Assembly: GCF_000685155.1 (NCBI RefSeq)
Contig: NZ_JMIY01000007.1
Span: 276,170-340,169 of the forward strand
DNA length: 64,000 nucleotides
Source: Candidatus Methanoperedens nitratireducens
GTDB taxonomy: Archaea > Halobacteriota > Methanosarcinia > Methanosarcinales > Methanoperedenaceae
Direction: 5' to 3'
The notes beneath the pieces were generated by a model. It worked only from the letters and a program-made list of their open reading frames with translations, did not search any database and was not told the DNA's origin. A program made the translations under genes and the position numbers. Position 1 is the stretch's first letter; each line of letters starts with the position of its first letter. Shown here one piece after another: positions 1 through 9,191 of the stretch.

Positions 1-1097
1 TGATCCTCATGCCATCTATTTGCATATTTTTCGGATATTCAATGGAGAAGATAATTTATAAAATAAAAACCTTCAGAAGGTATACCGCAGTCATATTGAT
101 AGTATTCCTGCTGGCAGGATTATCCTCTGATTACAGCAGCACTGTTGATGGCTCTATCTATTCTGCTGCTCTTATCGATGACTGGTGGCATATAGATTCC
201 TTAAAAGATGTGGCAGGATATATCTCAAACAATAATACCCCTTATTATATCACAGATAATAAAGACTTAAGCAGAGGCGGAGAATTCTTTATTACAAATG
301 CCCATTACCCTGTTCTTGAGGCCTACAGCGGTATAAAAGGCGCGTTCTATATGGGCAATACACAGGACAACATCTATCTCTACTGGCTCGGGTATAAGGG
401 CAGTGCACTTGGAACATTTCCACTCGATTCCCGGAGTGAGCTAAACGCTACCTATATCGTACTTGTGGATAAATACACGAAAGTTGCTCCTGAATATGTG
501 CTCTACACCACCGATATCTCCTTCTCCTGGTCTATGAATGACTTCCTGAATGAATATCTTGTATATTATGAGAACGAGGGAAAATTCACAGATCGGTACG
601 GTATCTCTTCCTATCTGTTCAAACGACATTCAAATAACACCTTTGCCAGAATGGAGGAACCAGCGATATTCATAGGTGAACCGGCAGATAACTGGACCAA
701 AAGTAATAATGGATGGATATATGGAGAAGCATGGAGCGAGGCAAAAAACCATTCAAGATATATCCAGAACCCCGGATCCGGGGGAATAGTTTTAACGATC
801 CCTGATTCAGACTATGATTCCATGTTTGAGATCACGCTGCAGGATGTGGGCTATGATACCCTGGTTTTTGAGGTTGTCAGGGGTAGAATGAATATAACCC
901 TTGGAGAGCTAAAACTTAATAATACAAAAAAGATAATCCAGCCAGAGTTCAGAGTCCCTGAAAAGGTATACTCGGATGCATATCATACCAGGGACGGGGT
1001 TCAGCAGCAGTTCCTCATATGGAAAAAGGGCAATACCAGCGCAATTCCTGTATTTAAGGTATCGATATCCAGACTACCATATCCCGGCCAGCCTTGA
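1..1097 (+). CDS. C-terminal part of a membrane protein, probably a GT-C type glycosyltransferase (5' truncated)
   Basis: The reading frame is open to the left edge (first full codon at 3), so the ATG at 9 need not be the start and the gene probably begins outside the window. One hydrophobic segment (about residues 24-40 from ATG 9) is followed by roughly 320 residues of soluble, aromatic-rich, N-glycosylation-rich sequence. A last membrane helix followed by a large extracytoplasmic domain is the usual ending of archaeal dolichyl-phosphate-mannose/PMT-type glycosyltransferases, and the complete GT39-like protein at 10640-12586 has the same plan. No catalytic motif is visible because the N-terminus is missing. 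The 3' end overlaps the convergent radical SAM gene by 24 bases. Family assignment is an inference. Confidence 0.55.
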   Translation, partial: ILMPSICIFFGYSMEKIIYKIKTFRRYTAVILIVFLLAGLSSDYSSTVDGSIYSAALIDDWWHIDSLKDVAGYISNNNTPYYITDNKDLSRGGEFFITNAHYPVLEAYSGIKGAFYMGNTQDNIYLYWLGYKGSALGTFPLDSRSELNATYIVLVDKYTKVAPEYVLYTTDISFSWSMNDFLNEYLVYYENEGKFTDRYGISSYLFKRHSNNTFARMEEPAIFIGEPADNWTKSNNGWIYGEAWSEAKNHSRYIQNPGSGGIVLTIPDSDYDSMFEITLQDVGYDTLVFEVVRGRMNITLGELKLNNTKKIIQPEFRVPEKVYSDAYHTRDGVQQQFLIWKKGNTSAIPVFKVSISRLPYPGQP

Positions 1098-2531
1098 GAA
1101 TTTTCCGGTTAAAAATCGAAGATCAGATATAGATCTAATGTTCCTGGCTCTTCTCAGTATGTTATTCGGTTTTATCTCTTCACAGAAGCGGAATTTATAG
1201 AAATCTCTTATTAACCTTCTCTGAATACTTACAATCTCATCTTGCGTGAAATTACCTGTACCTGTTATTGAATCCATATTCCTTAATCTTGAGAAATCAT
1301 CAATCCTTATACCTTCTTTAGTCAGAAGATTATGGAGTTCCGTGCCAGGAAAAGGAGTGGCAATAGAAAAAAAGGCAGAATCAAGCCCGGAATTCCGGGC
1401 AAAATCAAGGGTATCAATGATCATCCCATCCGTCTCGCCAGGAAGACCTATAACAAAAAAACCATGCGTCCATATACCCGCATCTCTTGCATACCTGATA
1501 ACATCCCTTGTCCCTGATAAAGAAAGCGGTTTACGTATTATCCTGCGCAGAACATGCTCATTCCCGGACTCGATCCCGAAGGCAAGCTGATAGCAGCCGC
1601 TCTTTTTCATCCTGTATAAAAGATCCCTGGACAGGGTTGCTACCGAAACGCCGTTGGGTGTTGTCCAGGAGATATCCAGGTCACGCTCGATGATCAGATC
1701 GCAGATCCTTGCCATTCGCTTCTTATTCAGCGAGATATTATCATCTACAAAATGGATCTCTTTGATTCTATATTTGTTTACAAGCTCCTCGATCTCCCGA
1801 ACTACGTTCTCAGGACTTCTTGACCTCCATCTCTGTCCCCATACTGTTTTTATAGAGCAGAAGATACAATCATTAGGACAGCCCCGGCTTGTAAGCATGG
1901 TGGTGAAGCGGCGGTTCTTCTGGCTTCCAGGGGCCTTTCCCATACGAATATACATCTCCATATGTACCAGGTGCCGTGCAGGGAAGGGAATTGAGTCAAG
2001 GTCCTGGATATGTGGTCTTGGCGGGTTTAAAACTGCTGAGGCTTTATCTTTAAAAGCCAGCCCCTGTATCTGTGAGAAATCCGGGTCTGAATACGAATTG
2101 ACAAGCTCTAAAAAAGTCTCTTCCCCTTCACCGATAACCACACAATCTGCATCAGAGTTCTTTAAACAATCATAAGGAAGAGAAGAGGGATGGGAGCCGC
2201 CGAGCACCTGAAGGGTATCTGGCATAACACACCTTAATATTGCTGATAATTTAGCAACATCGTCCCACATCAAGCTATATGCGCAGCCTATCCCTACGAT
2301 ATCAGGATTAGAATCTGATATTCTGGAGGCTAATCCCTCAACAGTCATCCCGATGTGCCTGAGCCCGTCCTCATCATGGGTTCCTTCTTCCACCATACCA
2401 TCGATTATATTAACAATGTGACCTTCTTTCTCCAGGACCGCTGCTATGTAACACAGGCCGAGGGGAGGGGCAACCCCGTAGAACTCCTTTCTCCCAACCT
2501 TAATGGAGGGCTGAACAAGCGTTACTCTCAT
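1074..2531 (-). CDS. B12-binding domain radical SAM protein
   Basis: The 485-residue protein has an N-terminal cobalamin-binding-like Rossmann region (about 1-150, with PPLGLCYIAAVLE and the GGSHPS and GEGEETF segments typical of this family). The radical SAM core follows, with the CPNDCIFC cluster motif (Cys 218, 222, 225) ligating a [4Fe-4S] cluster that cleaves S-adenosylmethionine. Family members methylate or rearrange unactivated carbons in lipids, cofactors and natural products; the substrate cannot be read from sequence. HGFFVIGLPGET near residue 365 is the usual conserved radical SAM strand. Its location in a surface glycan and lipid region suggests modification of a lipid or sugar. 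It is divergent from the gene at 2627. Confidence 0.88.
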   Translation of the reverse strand: MRVTLVQPSIKVGRKEFYGVAPPLGLCYIAAVLEKEGHIVNIIDGMVEEGTHDEDGLRHIGMTVEGLASRISDSNPDIVGIGCAYSLMWDDVAKLSAILRCVMPDTLQVLGGSHPSSLPYDCLKNSDADCVVIGEGEETFLELVNSYSDPDFSQIQGLAFKDKASAVLNPPRPHIQDLDSIPFPARHLVHMEMYIRMGKAPGSQKNRRFTTMLTSRGCPNDCIFCSIKTVWGQRWRSRSPENVVREIEELVNKYRIKEIHFVDDNISLNKKRMARICDLIIERDLDISWTTPNGVSVATLSRDLLYRMKKSGCYQLAFGIESGNEHVLRRIIRKPLSLSGTRDVIRYARDAGIWTHGFFVIGLPGETDGMIIDTLDFARNSGLDSAFFSIATPFPGTELHNLLTKEGIRIDDFSRLRNMDSITGTGNFTQDEIVSIQRRLIRDFYKFRFCEEIKPNNILRRARNIRSISDLRFLTGKFSRLAGIW

Positions 2532-2626
2532 TTTTAAATTCCTTAGTAGCTTTTATTGTCTTCCATATATCAATACCTTCGCCAATAGAAAGCTTATTAT
2601 CTACCAAAGCCCTTATCCGCATAATT

Positions 2627-3886
2627 ATGCTATATAGATATATTGTTATCATTATTATTTTATTAATCTCTAGCATTCAACCGACCATGGCCCTGTTTGA
2701 GCCCGGTGAGGTTGAGCCTGCTAAATACCATCAATTTGTAATAACAAGCGTTTCACCTGTTGAGTTCTATCCATCAGATGTCAGAACGATCAATATAACT
2801 ATACAAAATATTTATGGATATCCAGCATTCGGTGTCACGACATTGACCGATAAGAATAAGGCAGATCCAATAAAATTTACACATGAATTGAAGAAATACG
2901 TTGCTGACGAAATAGGCCCGAACCAGAACTTTACGGTTCAATATGAGGTCTACATCCAGGACACAGTTCCAAGAGGCACATACTACATTCCTCTCACGGT
3001 TTTCTGGTCAACAGTAAAGGATGGAACAGTAAAACGCCAGGAAGATCTATATATCGGGATTAAAATAATCGAGAACCCGGAAGTAATTAAAATTGGTATT
3101 GTAAATATTACCACAATTCCAGAGAATATAAAACCTGGGGATACATTTGGACTAAAGGTTACACTGAGAAATATAGGCAATAGTAAACTTAACCAGATAA
3201 GAGCTTTACTTGATGTACGGATGCCGTTCTCAAGCGTTGGATCAAGTACTGAACAATATATTTCTTTACTGGAGCCAGGCCAGAGCGAAGAGGTTTTATT
3301 TAATCTGCTGGTGGATAAACAAACGCCCAGCCGGTTATATAATTTCAATTTTACACTTGAGTACAGGGATTATACAAACAGATTGCAATCACAGCATAGC
3401 AGCTTCGGGATCAATGTGGAGGAGGTATCAGAAGCATACATTCAGGATGTGATCCTTAGTCCCACTACTCTCAACCCGGGAAGTGAAGGGATTATTATGG
3501 TCAAGGTCGCCAATGCCGGGACAAATGTAATTAAAAATGTAAGGGTTACTGTCTTCGGGGGGGAGAAGATATTGACCCAGACCCAGAACTTTATAGGGAT
3601 TATACGTCCCGGGACATCAGCATTAGAGACCACATCTTTTGGAGTACGCGTGGACCCTGAGATAGAGGTGGGGAATTACGGATTAAATATCAATATAAAT
3701 TACGATGATGTGAACGGTGAGCACCGCTCCAGGTCAAACCTGTATATTATTAAAATTAGTGAAAAAAATTCAATAATTCCTGTGTCCAGTGAGATATTGG
3801 ATTACATGCTCTACACATTTATATTTATGGCGATGAGTTATGGGATTTTCCTTATGGTTGGCTTCCAGATAAAGAGAAAGAAGTGA
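2627..3886 (+). CDS. Secreted, C-terminally anchored COG1361/CARDB-like surface protein
   Basis: The 419-residue protein has an N-terminal signal segment (about 3-22, very rich in Ile and Leu) and a long extracytoplasmic beta-rich region. At least three repeats of the CARDB/COG1361 type are visible, with motifs such as IKPGDTFGLKVTLRNIGNS and LNPGSEGIIMVKVANAGT. It ends with one transmembrane helix (about 392-413) and a short basic tail (KRKK). Proteins of this plan are common archaeal envelope components and are sometimes partners of ABC-type exporters. It is followed after 4 bases by another membrane protein, so the two are probably one operon. The specific role is unknown. Confidence 0.7.
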   Translation: MLYRYIVIIIILLISSIQPTMALFEPGEVEPAKYHQFVITSVSPVEFYPSDVRTINITIQNIYGYPAFGVTTLTDKNKADPIKFTHELKKYVADEIGPNQNFTVQYEVYIQDTVPRGTYYIPLTVFWSTVKDGTVKRQEDLYIGIKIIENPEVIKIGIVNITTIPENIKPGDTFGLKVTLRNIGNSKLNQIRALLDVRMPFSSVGSSTEQYISLLEPGQSEEVLFNLLVDKQTPSRLYNFNFTLEYRDYTNRLQSQHSSFGINVEEVSEAYIQDVILSPTTLNPGSEGIIMVKVANAGTNVIKNVRVTVFGGEKILTQTQNFIGIIRPGTSALETTSFGVRVDPEIEVGNYGLNININYDDVNGEHRSRSNLYIIKISEKNSIIPVSSEILDYMLYTFIFMAMSYGIFLMVGFQIKRKK

Positions 3887-3890
3887 AAAA

Positions 3891-4709
3891 ATGTCGAAAA
3901 CCAAAAAACTAATATCAATTTTAATAATAATTATCTATCTAATTTCACTTGTTCCTTTTATAATCGCTTCAAATGCCGGAGAGGCAGGCATTGTTATAGG
4001 CAATCAAAATATTGATGTGAACTCTTTACCCGATGATATCCAGGACATTCTGATATATAAGAAAGGCTCGTATAATGCTATTTTAATAGAAGATCCTATC
4101 ACAGAGGTAAACAAACTAAAAGGTCAGGTAGCAAAAGAAAGGAAATTAGTCCTATCTAAAGAAACCCAGGATAAGGGCAGTTTTGTCAGTATAGCAGATA
4201 TAGAAATGATTGTATATGTAACATCATACAACATAATAGACCAGCCATTTGAAAAACTAATTGTAGGAGATGTAAAGAAACCAGAGTTCGGAGACATAAT
4301 AGAGACTATAAATACTAAAATAGGGCAGATAAATAACTATATTTCAAGCACTGTTTTAACTCTCCCTCTAGTTCTGTCCATCTCCAAAGTAGCTTTCCTT
4401 GCAGGCGGACTGCTTGTGGTGCTTATACTGACCTTCTTACTCAACAGTATGGTTGCTCTATGGAATATACCTGCTATTATAGTGTTATATTCTTTCCAAT
4501 CTTTCCTTGCAAATCTGGTTGCATTTCTGAACAATCTGGATGTTGATAGTACGAGTCTTATGTTTGGGCTTCTGTTTATAGTTGCTCTGCCCCTTACATT
4601 CTGGATACAGAGGTATGAGAGATCTGAAGAAGGCAGGCAAAAAATACATGAATTATATGAAAAAAATAATCAAATATTATCAAAGATAAAAAGTAAATTT
4701 GGGATGTAG
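3891..4709 (+). CDS. Membrane protein of unknown function, operon partner of the preceding gene
   Basis: This 272-residue protein has an N-terminal hydrophobic segment (about 8-26), an extracytoplasmic alpha/beta stretch and a cluster of three hydrophobic segments (about 155-245). It ends with a charged, Lys/Glu-rich, coiled-coil-like cytoplasmic tail. I do not recognise the family. It starts 4 bases after the COG1361-like gene, which suggests co-translation and a shared complex in the envelope, but the sequence shows no catalytic motif. Confidence 0.6.
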   Translation: MSKTKKLISILIIIIYLISLVPFIIASNAGEAGIVIGNQNIDVNSLPDDIQDILIYKKGSYNAILIEDPITEVNKLKGQVAKERKLVLSKETQDKGSFVSIADIEMIVYVTSYNIIDQPFEKLIVGDVKKPEFGDIIETINTKIGQINNYISSTVLTLPLVLSISKVAFLAGGLLVVLILTFLLNSMVALWNIPAIIVLYSFQSFLANLVAFLNNLDVDSTSLMFGLLFIVALPLTFWIQRYERSEEGRQKIHELYEKNNQILSKIKSKFGM

Positions 4710-4759
4710 TTTAAATAAGGATTGTATAACAGGGTGGCTGCGGGAAATATGTCGGGATT

Positions 4760-6277
4760 ATGAGCGGATCTTTAGGAAAAATCGCAAAGGGGGCAGCGAT
4801 TGCATTTATTGGAATGCTAGCCTTCACTTTTTTTGAGTTTGTCACCAGGGTGATCATTGCCAGATATACGACCCAGAGCGAGTACGGCGCCTTCAGTATC
4901 GGGTTTGCGCTGCTGAATATCTTTGTTATTATATCCTGTCTGGGACTGCATGGAGGAACTACACGGTGCATTGCGTATTTCAGAGGGAAGGGTGAGAATG
5001 AAAAAGTTGCCGGGATAGTGTATTCATCTCTGCAGCTTTCTGTTGCAGCAGGACTGTTTTTCTTTCTGGTTGTTTTCTTTTCATCTGATTTTCTAAATGG
5101 GATATTCAATCTGGAACAGTCGATTGTACTGAAGCTGTTTGCAATAGCAATCCCGTTTCTTACGGTTATCGAAATCCTGTCATACGTTTTTATTGGATAT
5201 GATAGAATAAAAGAAAAAGTTTATTTTAGAGATATCCTGATGTACCTGTTAAGGGTTTCCGGTATTATACTTGCCTTTGTTTTAGGATTTGGTTTTTTTG
5301 GCATGATGTATGCATATCTGCTTCCGACCGTGATCGTTGCAGTGGTATTTGTCTGGTATACTGTCAGGAAAATATCTCTATATAAGCCAGATGATAATGC
5401 ACCTGTAAGAAAAGAATTACTCCGCTTCTCCATACCATTGCTTGTTACATCCTTATCCACACTGATAATGTTGCGGACAGACACGCTAATGCTCGGGTAT
5501 TTTAAGACCTCGGAGGTTGTAGGCCTGTACAATGCCGCCTACCCTGTTGCGCAGCTCATCCCCATTTTTTTATTTTCAATGATTATTATATATGTCCCAA
5601 TCTCTTCACAATTGTATTCAAGGAATCGTACCGAAGAGATGCGAAGAAACTATGTAGTGTTAACAAAATGGATACTTGCTGCAACGCTTCCATTTTTCTT
5701 TGTGATATTTCTCTTTCCTGAAGCCGTGCTGTCTGCTATCTTCGGTTCTTCTTATGCGCATGCGGGCGATGTGCTGCGAATACTTGCAGCAGGGGGGTTC
5801 GTTCAGGCTTTCCTTGGACCGAATTCAGCTACGCTGGTGGTGATCGGGAAGACGAAGCTTAACATGATCGATGATGTGACCGGCGCGATCATGAACGTAT
5901 CTCTTAACGTGTTACTTATACCCGCGATGGGCATTATCGGCGCTGCTATTGCATCGACAGTATCTTTTAGCATGGTCGCTGTGCTGAAATCTGTACAGAT
6001 TTTTAGCTCTCACAGGCTGCATCCGTTCAGGGGAAATTATTTGAAACCTGTGATGACATCAACTGTTCTTATATCTATTATCTATCTATTCGTCAATCCA
6101 GTAAACCTGATATGGATGCTGATTTTGCTTTTCTTTTTATTTATTGCTGTATATGGCATAAGTCTGGTTATTACAAGAAGTCTTGATAATGAGGATATAT
6201 TGATGTTTCTGGAAATCGAAAAGATGACAGGTATAGATGCTTCGAGTATGAAACGGATATTGAAAAGGTTTATCTGA
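4760..6277 (+). CDS. Oligosaccharide flippase (polysaccharide biosynthesis protein, MOP/Wzx-like)
   Basis: The 505-residue protein is hydrophobic throughout, with about 12-14 predicted membrane helices. It shows the features of the MOP exporter superfamily: an N-terminal AFTFFEFVTRVIIARY segment, the TLIMLRTDTLMLGYF segment after helix 6, and paired small-residue helices. Family members flip lipid-linked oligosaccharides across the membrane. The nearby GT2, GT4 and GT39 enzymes make a role in surface glycan or N-glycan assembly likely. Length is normal for the family. The exact substrate is unknown. Confidence 0.85.
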   Translation: MSGSLGKIAKGAAIAFIGMLAFTFFEFVTRVIIARYTTQSEYGAFSIGFALLNIFVIISCLGLHGGTTRCIAYFRGKGENEKVAGIVYSSLQLSVAAGLFFFLVVFFSSDFLNGIFNLEQSIVLKLFAIAIPFLTVIEILSYVFIGYDRIKEKVYFRDILMYLLRVSGIILAFVLGFGFFGMMYAYLLPTVIVAVVFVWYTVRKISLYKPDDNAPVRKELLRFSIPLLVTSLSTLIMLRTDTLMLGYFKTSEVVGLYNAAYPVAQLIPIFLFSMIIIYVPISSQLYSRNRTEEMRRNYVVLTKWILAATLPFFFVIFLFPEAVLSAIFGSSYAHAGDVLRILAAGGFVQAFLGPNSATLVVIGKTKLNMIDDVTGAIMNVSLNVLLIPAMGIIGAAIASTVSFSMVAVLKSVQIFSSHRLHPFRGNYLKPVMTSTVLISIIYLFVNPVNLIWMLILLFFLFIAVYGISLVITRSLDNEDILMFLEIEKMTGIDASSMKRILKRFI

Positions 6278-6314
6278 GTCGCAGGTGAAATTTGTTATGA
6301 TTTCAGGGTATTAT

Positions 6315-7883
6315 TTATATTTTTACTTTTGATTTTAGAATTCTTATTCCACTCCTTATTCTTTCTCTTTCATCTACCTGTTTATATTGTATCTTTCTTT
6401 TCATTAGCAGTGAATCTACACTAAAAATCTCCTTCAAAACCCTGCCATCCATATCTTTTGGAACCGGCATATCGAACATATGCAAAATAGTTGGCGTTAC
6501 ATCACATATTTTCGCATCTATTTCACTTTTCTCCTTTATATCGGGTCCTCGGGCAATGAAAGTTCCATTGATCCTGTGCGATCCACCCTGCCATTCTACG
6601 AATTCGCTACCATAACCAACTTTCGCAGTAATAGAGTTCACATAATCATCCGTATCAAGAATAATATCCGGTGCCAGATTTAAATATTTCCCATGATACA
6701 GTTCTTCTCTTCTATATGCCCTCACAGATATCTTTTCCAGTCCATCTATAATCTCACTTCTCAGTTTTTCATAATCTTCTTCTTTAACAATTCCCTGCGG
6801 CTCCCTGCCGGCTAAATTTATGTAAATAGTACCCCATGTAGCATAGCTAAAAGCCTTTGTTCTATCCCAGCATATAGGAGTTCTTCCGGTTTGCCGGGTT
6901 ACACTTCGATACAGGCGCCTTGAAAAAGATAAGTTGAATAATGGGGTAAGCATTTTCAGGATGATGGGCTTTCTGAGGACTGAAACCAGTGCCTTGATAA
7001 TCTCCAGGGTTGGTATTCTTTTTATATCTAAGAGACCCTTATTTATCAGGTACTCATTTACAAGGAAGGCCCTCTTATTTGGCCCAAACCCATGATCCGA
7101 TACTATGAATATATTAGGTTTATCACCGTTCTGCTCGATTTTATTGATTATCTGATCTAATTTACTATCTATATTTTGATAATGACTCAAAAGAATGTCT
7201 TTTTTATCCCAGAACTGATGTTGTACCCTGTCAAGCTCTGTAAAGACAAAAAAACCAAAGTCCCAGTTACTATCTAAGAACTTAAAAAGGACTTTACAAT
7301 GTTTCTCAGTTATCTCCTTATGCCTTCTTGAAAATTCTTTATCATTAAGGCACCCAAAGATATCCGGATCTGTCATGTCCATTTCATAATTTAGATTATG
7401 CAGATCTTCACTCAATTCTTTTGGATATGTCAACCTGTCATCAGATGTACACAGGCTCCCTGCGACCATATGCCCGTTGATCCTGTATGCGCTAAGAATG
7501 TTTGGTGCGTTTAAGACAAAAACTTTGTTCCCGCTATCACTTAAGATATCCCATATATCTTTCTCTTTCTCAACTGTCTGGGGAAATACCCTAAAGTCAT
7601 AACTTCCAGAAGCTTTCTGTATAAAGCTGAAGCAACCTATCCTGCCCGGGTTCTTACCTGTTGCAAGACTGTTCCATGCAGGGATTGTAATCGCTGGCCT
7701 GGTGCTTTCCAGATCTCCATAACAACCTTCTGACATCAATCTCTGAAACGTTGGCAGTTTACCTTCACTTGCCCAGGGTTTTATCAAATCCATTGTTGCG
7801 CCATCCAGCCCTATAACAAGTACTTTCAATTTTATGCGCTCCTGAGATGCGGGAACTAATGTTATATCAGGTGTCAGGTTCAT
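6315..7883 (-). CDS. Alkaline-phosphatase-superfamily hydrolase (type I phosphodiesterase/nucleotide pyrophosphatase-like)
   Basis: The 522-residue protein begins the conserved fold with VLVIGLDGAT (metal-binding Asp) and continues with TIPAWNSLATGKNPG, the region carrying the nucleophilic Thr/Ser. It has VSDHGFG near residue 265 and a late metal-binding histidine region (GGSHRINGTFIARGP). These are the marks of the two-zinc alkaline phosphatase superfamily, which includes phosphodiesterases and phospho-sugar or phospholipid hydrolases. No signal peptide is evident, so it probably acts in the cytoplasm. The start is ambiguous: ATG at 7883 lies 2 bases after the upstream stop, but a TTG at 7829 (residue 19), just before the conserved strand, has a good ribosome site (complement of ctcctg at 7839-7844). 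Confidence 0.82.
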   Translation of the reverse strand: MNLTPDITLVPASQERIKLKVLVIGLDGATMDLIKPWASEGKLPTFQRLMSEGCYGDLESTRPAITIPAWNSLATGKNPGRIGCFSFIQKASGSYDFRVFPQTVEKEKDIWDILSDSGNKVFVLNAPNILSAYRINGHMVAGSLCTSDDRLTYPKELSEDLHNLNYEMDMTDPDIFGCLNDKEFSRRHKEITEKHCKVLFKFLDSNWDFGFFVFTELDRVQHQFWDKKDILLSHYQNIDSKLDQIINKIEQNGDKPNIFIVSDHGFGPNKRAFLVNEYLINKGLLDIKRIPTLEIIKALVSVLRKPIILKMLTPLFNLSFSRRLYRSVTRQTGRTPICWDRTKAFSYATWGTIYINLAGREPQGIVKEEDYEKLRSEIIDGLEKISVRAYRREELYHGKYLNLAPDIILDTDDYVNSITAKVGYGSEFVEWQGGSHRINGTFIARGPDIKEKSEIDAKICDVTPTILHMFDMPVPKDMDGRVLKEIFSVDSLLMKRKIQYKQVDERERIRSGIRILKSKVKI

Positions 7884-7885
7884 GG

Positions 7886-9190
7886 TTATTCACTGCTTGA
7901 AATTTCATTAATGGTGTTAAAAGTTTCAAATTGTGGTGCAACACTGTCGTAAACTTTAGAATTGCCAAACGAGAGCACCCTTGCATTGTTACCCATAAAA
8001 CCTCCATGGAGTGGAAGAACAAATGTCATTCCCTCGCTTTTGAAAAATTTGTGCATCTCAGCCAGCATTTCCTTCTGTTCCGTTTTACTTAATTTCTGAC
8101 TGAATGTCACCAGGGGTGAGTCATCGTTTGCCCAATCGATAAACACGAAGATTTTAACATCTCCCAGTTCTTCTCTGATTCTGGCTTTCCTACTGGACCA
8201 TTCTGCCATATTGAGGTTTTTACGTGCAATCATATCTGAAGTAGGGCTCAGGGTAACAAAATCCAGTTTCGGCTGAGGATACGGAAGATTTATGCTGTCT
8301 GTCCAGCTTCCGACATAGATATATTTTCCTTTTGAGTCTCCATAATCATGTATATCATCTACTATCTTTGAAGAAGCTTCAAAAGACTCTTTTACCGCAG
8401 GATGATCCGGGTCTTTGGTATATCTCTCCATGATTACTGCTTGCGTGAACAGCATATCAATCCAGATTGCATCTGCTCCGGAGTCTATTTGTTTTTTTGC
8501 CATATCAACAAGGAATTTCTGGTAGTTCGGATTTGTTATGTCAGGATAATATGCATCACCTTCACTCCATCCCAGAGCCTCACCGAGCTTTTTTTGTGCA
8601 TCTTTTTTTGAAACAGCAATACCCCATTTCTCAGGGTCTAATGCCATTTCCAGGGTTTTATCCCTGTCTAAAATCTCACCTGTCAGGTCATTTTTATCTA
8701 TCCCGTTAATTCTTTGGGCAGGTATGGCTCCAACAAATATAACGTCCGGCATTTCCTGTTTAATTCCTGCTATGGCATTTTTCAAATCTTCATAAGTATA
8801 ATTGTAATCCAGAACTGCTTGTAGATCCGTCTGAGTCCCACCTAATTTTAAAACTTCTTCCGGGGCTGATTCCCTGGTATCCGGGACCGGCCTCCATCTC
8901 CAGAAGCCCCTGAATATAAGATCTGTTTTTGTTTTCTTAAGCAGTTTGATTACGTCATCATTGCTTCTTCCGTATAATGCCCCATCGGTTATTCGTTCAT
9001 AAAGAACAGCCACTTTAACTTCAAAGAGGTCTGATCCAGCGTTTTCATTCCAGTCAGACACAGTTATATCTGTCGGGGTTAGAGCTCCTGGTGCTTCTTC
9101 TTCGCTGTTCGAACGCTTAAAGCACCCGCTGACCAGAATTAACCCGACTATCAACAAAGCAATTATAACCGTTTTTTTGCCTTTGTCCAT
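7886..9190 (-). CDS. Lipoprotein with a TIM-barrel, glycoside-hydrolase-like domain
   Basis: The 434-residue protein has a lipoprotein signal peptide (hydrophobic core about 8-20, lipobox LVSGC with Cys 23) and a Glu/Ser-rich linker. The remaining approximately 370 residues have alternating strand and helix patterns. Motifs such as LIFRGFWRW, DVIFVGAIPAQRING, GADAIWIDMLF, YVGSWTDS and KIFVFIDWANDD are spaced like the strands of a TIM barrel in putative extracellular glycosidases (GH114-like or related families). The acidic residues at the strand ends (IDML, IDWAND) are plausible catalytic groups. It is followed by the phosphatase-like gene after 2 bases and preceded by geranylgeranyl reductase, all on the same strand. 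The enzyme class is an inference. Confidence 0.6.
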   Translation of the reverse strand: MDKGKKTVIIALLIVGLILVSGCFKRSNSEEEAPGALTPTDITVSDWNENAGSDLFEVKVAVLYERITDGALYGRSNDDVIKLLKKTKTDLIFRGFWRWRPVPDTRESAPEEVLKLGGTQTDLQAVLDYNYTYEDLKNAIAGIKQEMPDVIFVGAIPAQRINGIDKNDLTGEILDRDKTLEMALDPEKWGIAVSKKDAQKKLGEALGWSEGDAYYPDITNPNYQKFLVDMAKKQIDSGADAIWIDMLFTQAVIMERYTKDPDHPAVKESFEASSKIVDDIHDYGDSKGKYIYVGSWTDSINLPYPQPKLDFVTLSPTSDMIARKNLNMAEWSSRKARIREELGDVKIFVFIDWANDDSPLVTFSQKLSKTEQKEMLAEMHKFFKSEGMTFVLPLHGGFMGNNARVLSFGNSKVYDSVAPQFETFNTINEISSSE

Positions 9191-9191
9191 A

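Noticed and set aside
1246..2537. Several plus-strand open frames opposite the radical SAM gene
   Set aside because: They are antisense to a well-supported gene, have no ribosome sites and show low-complexity compositions.
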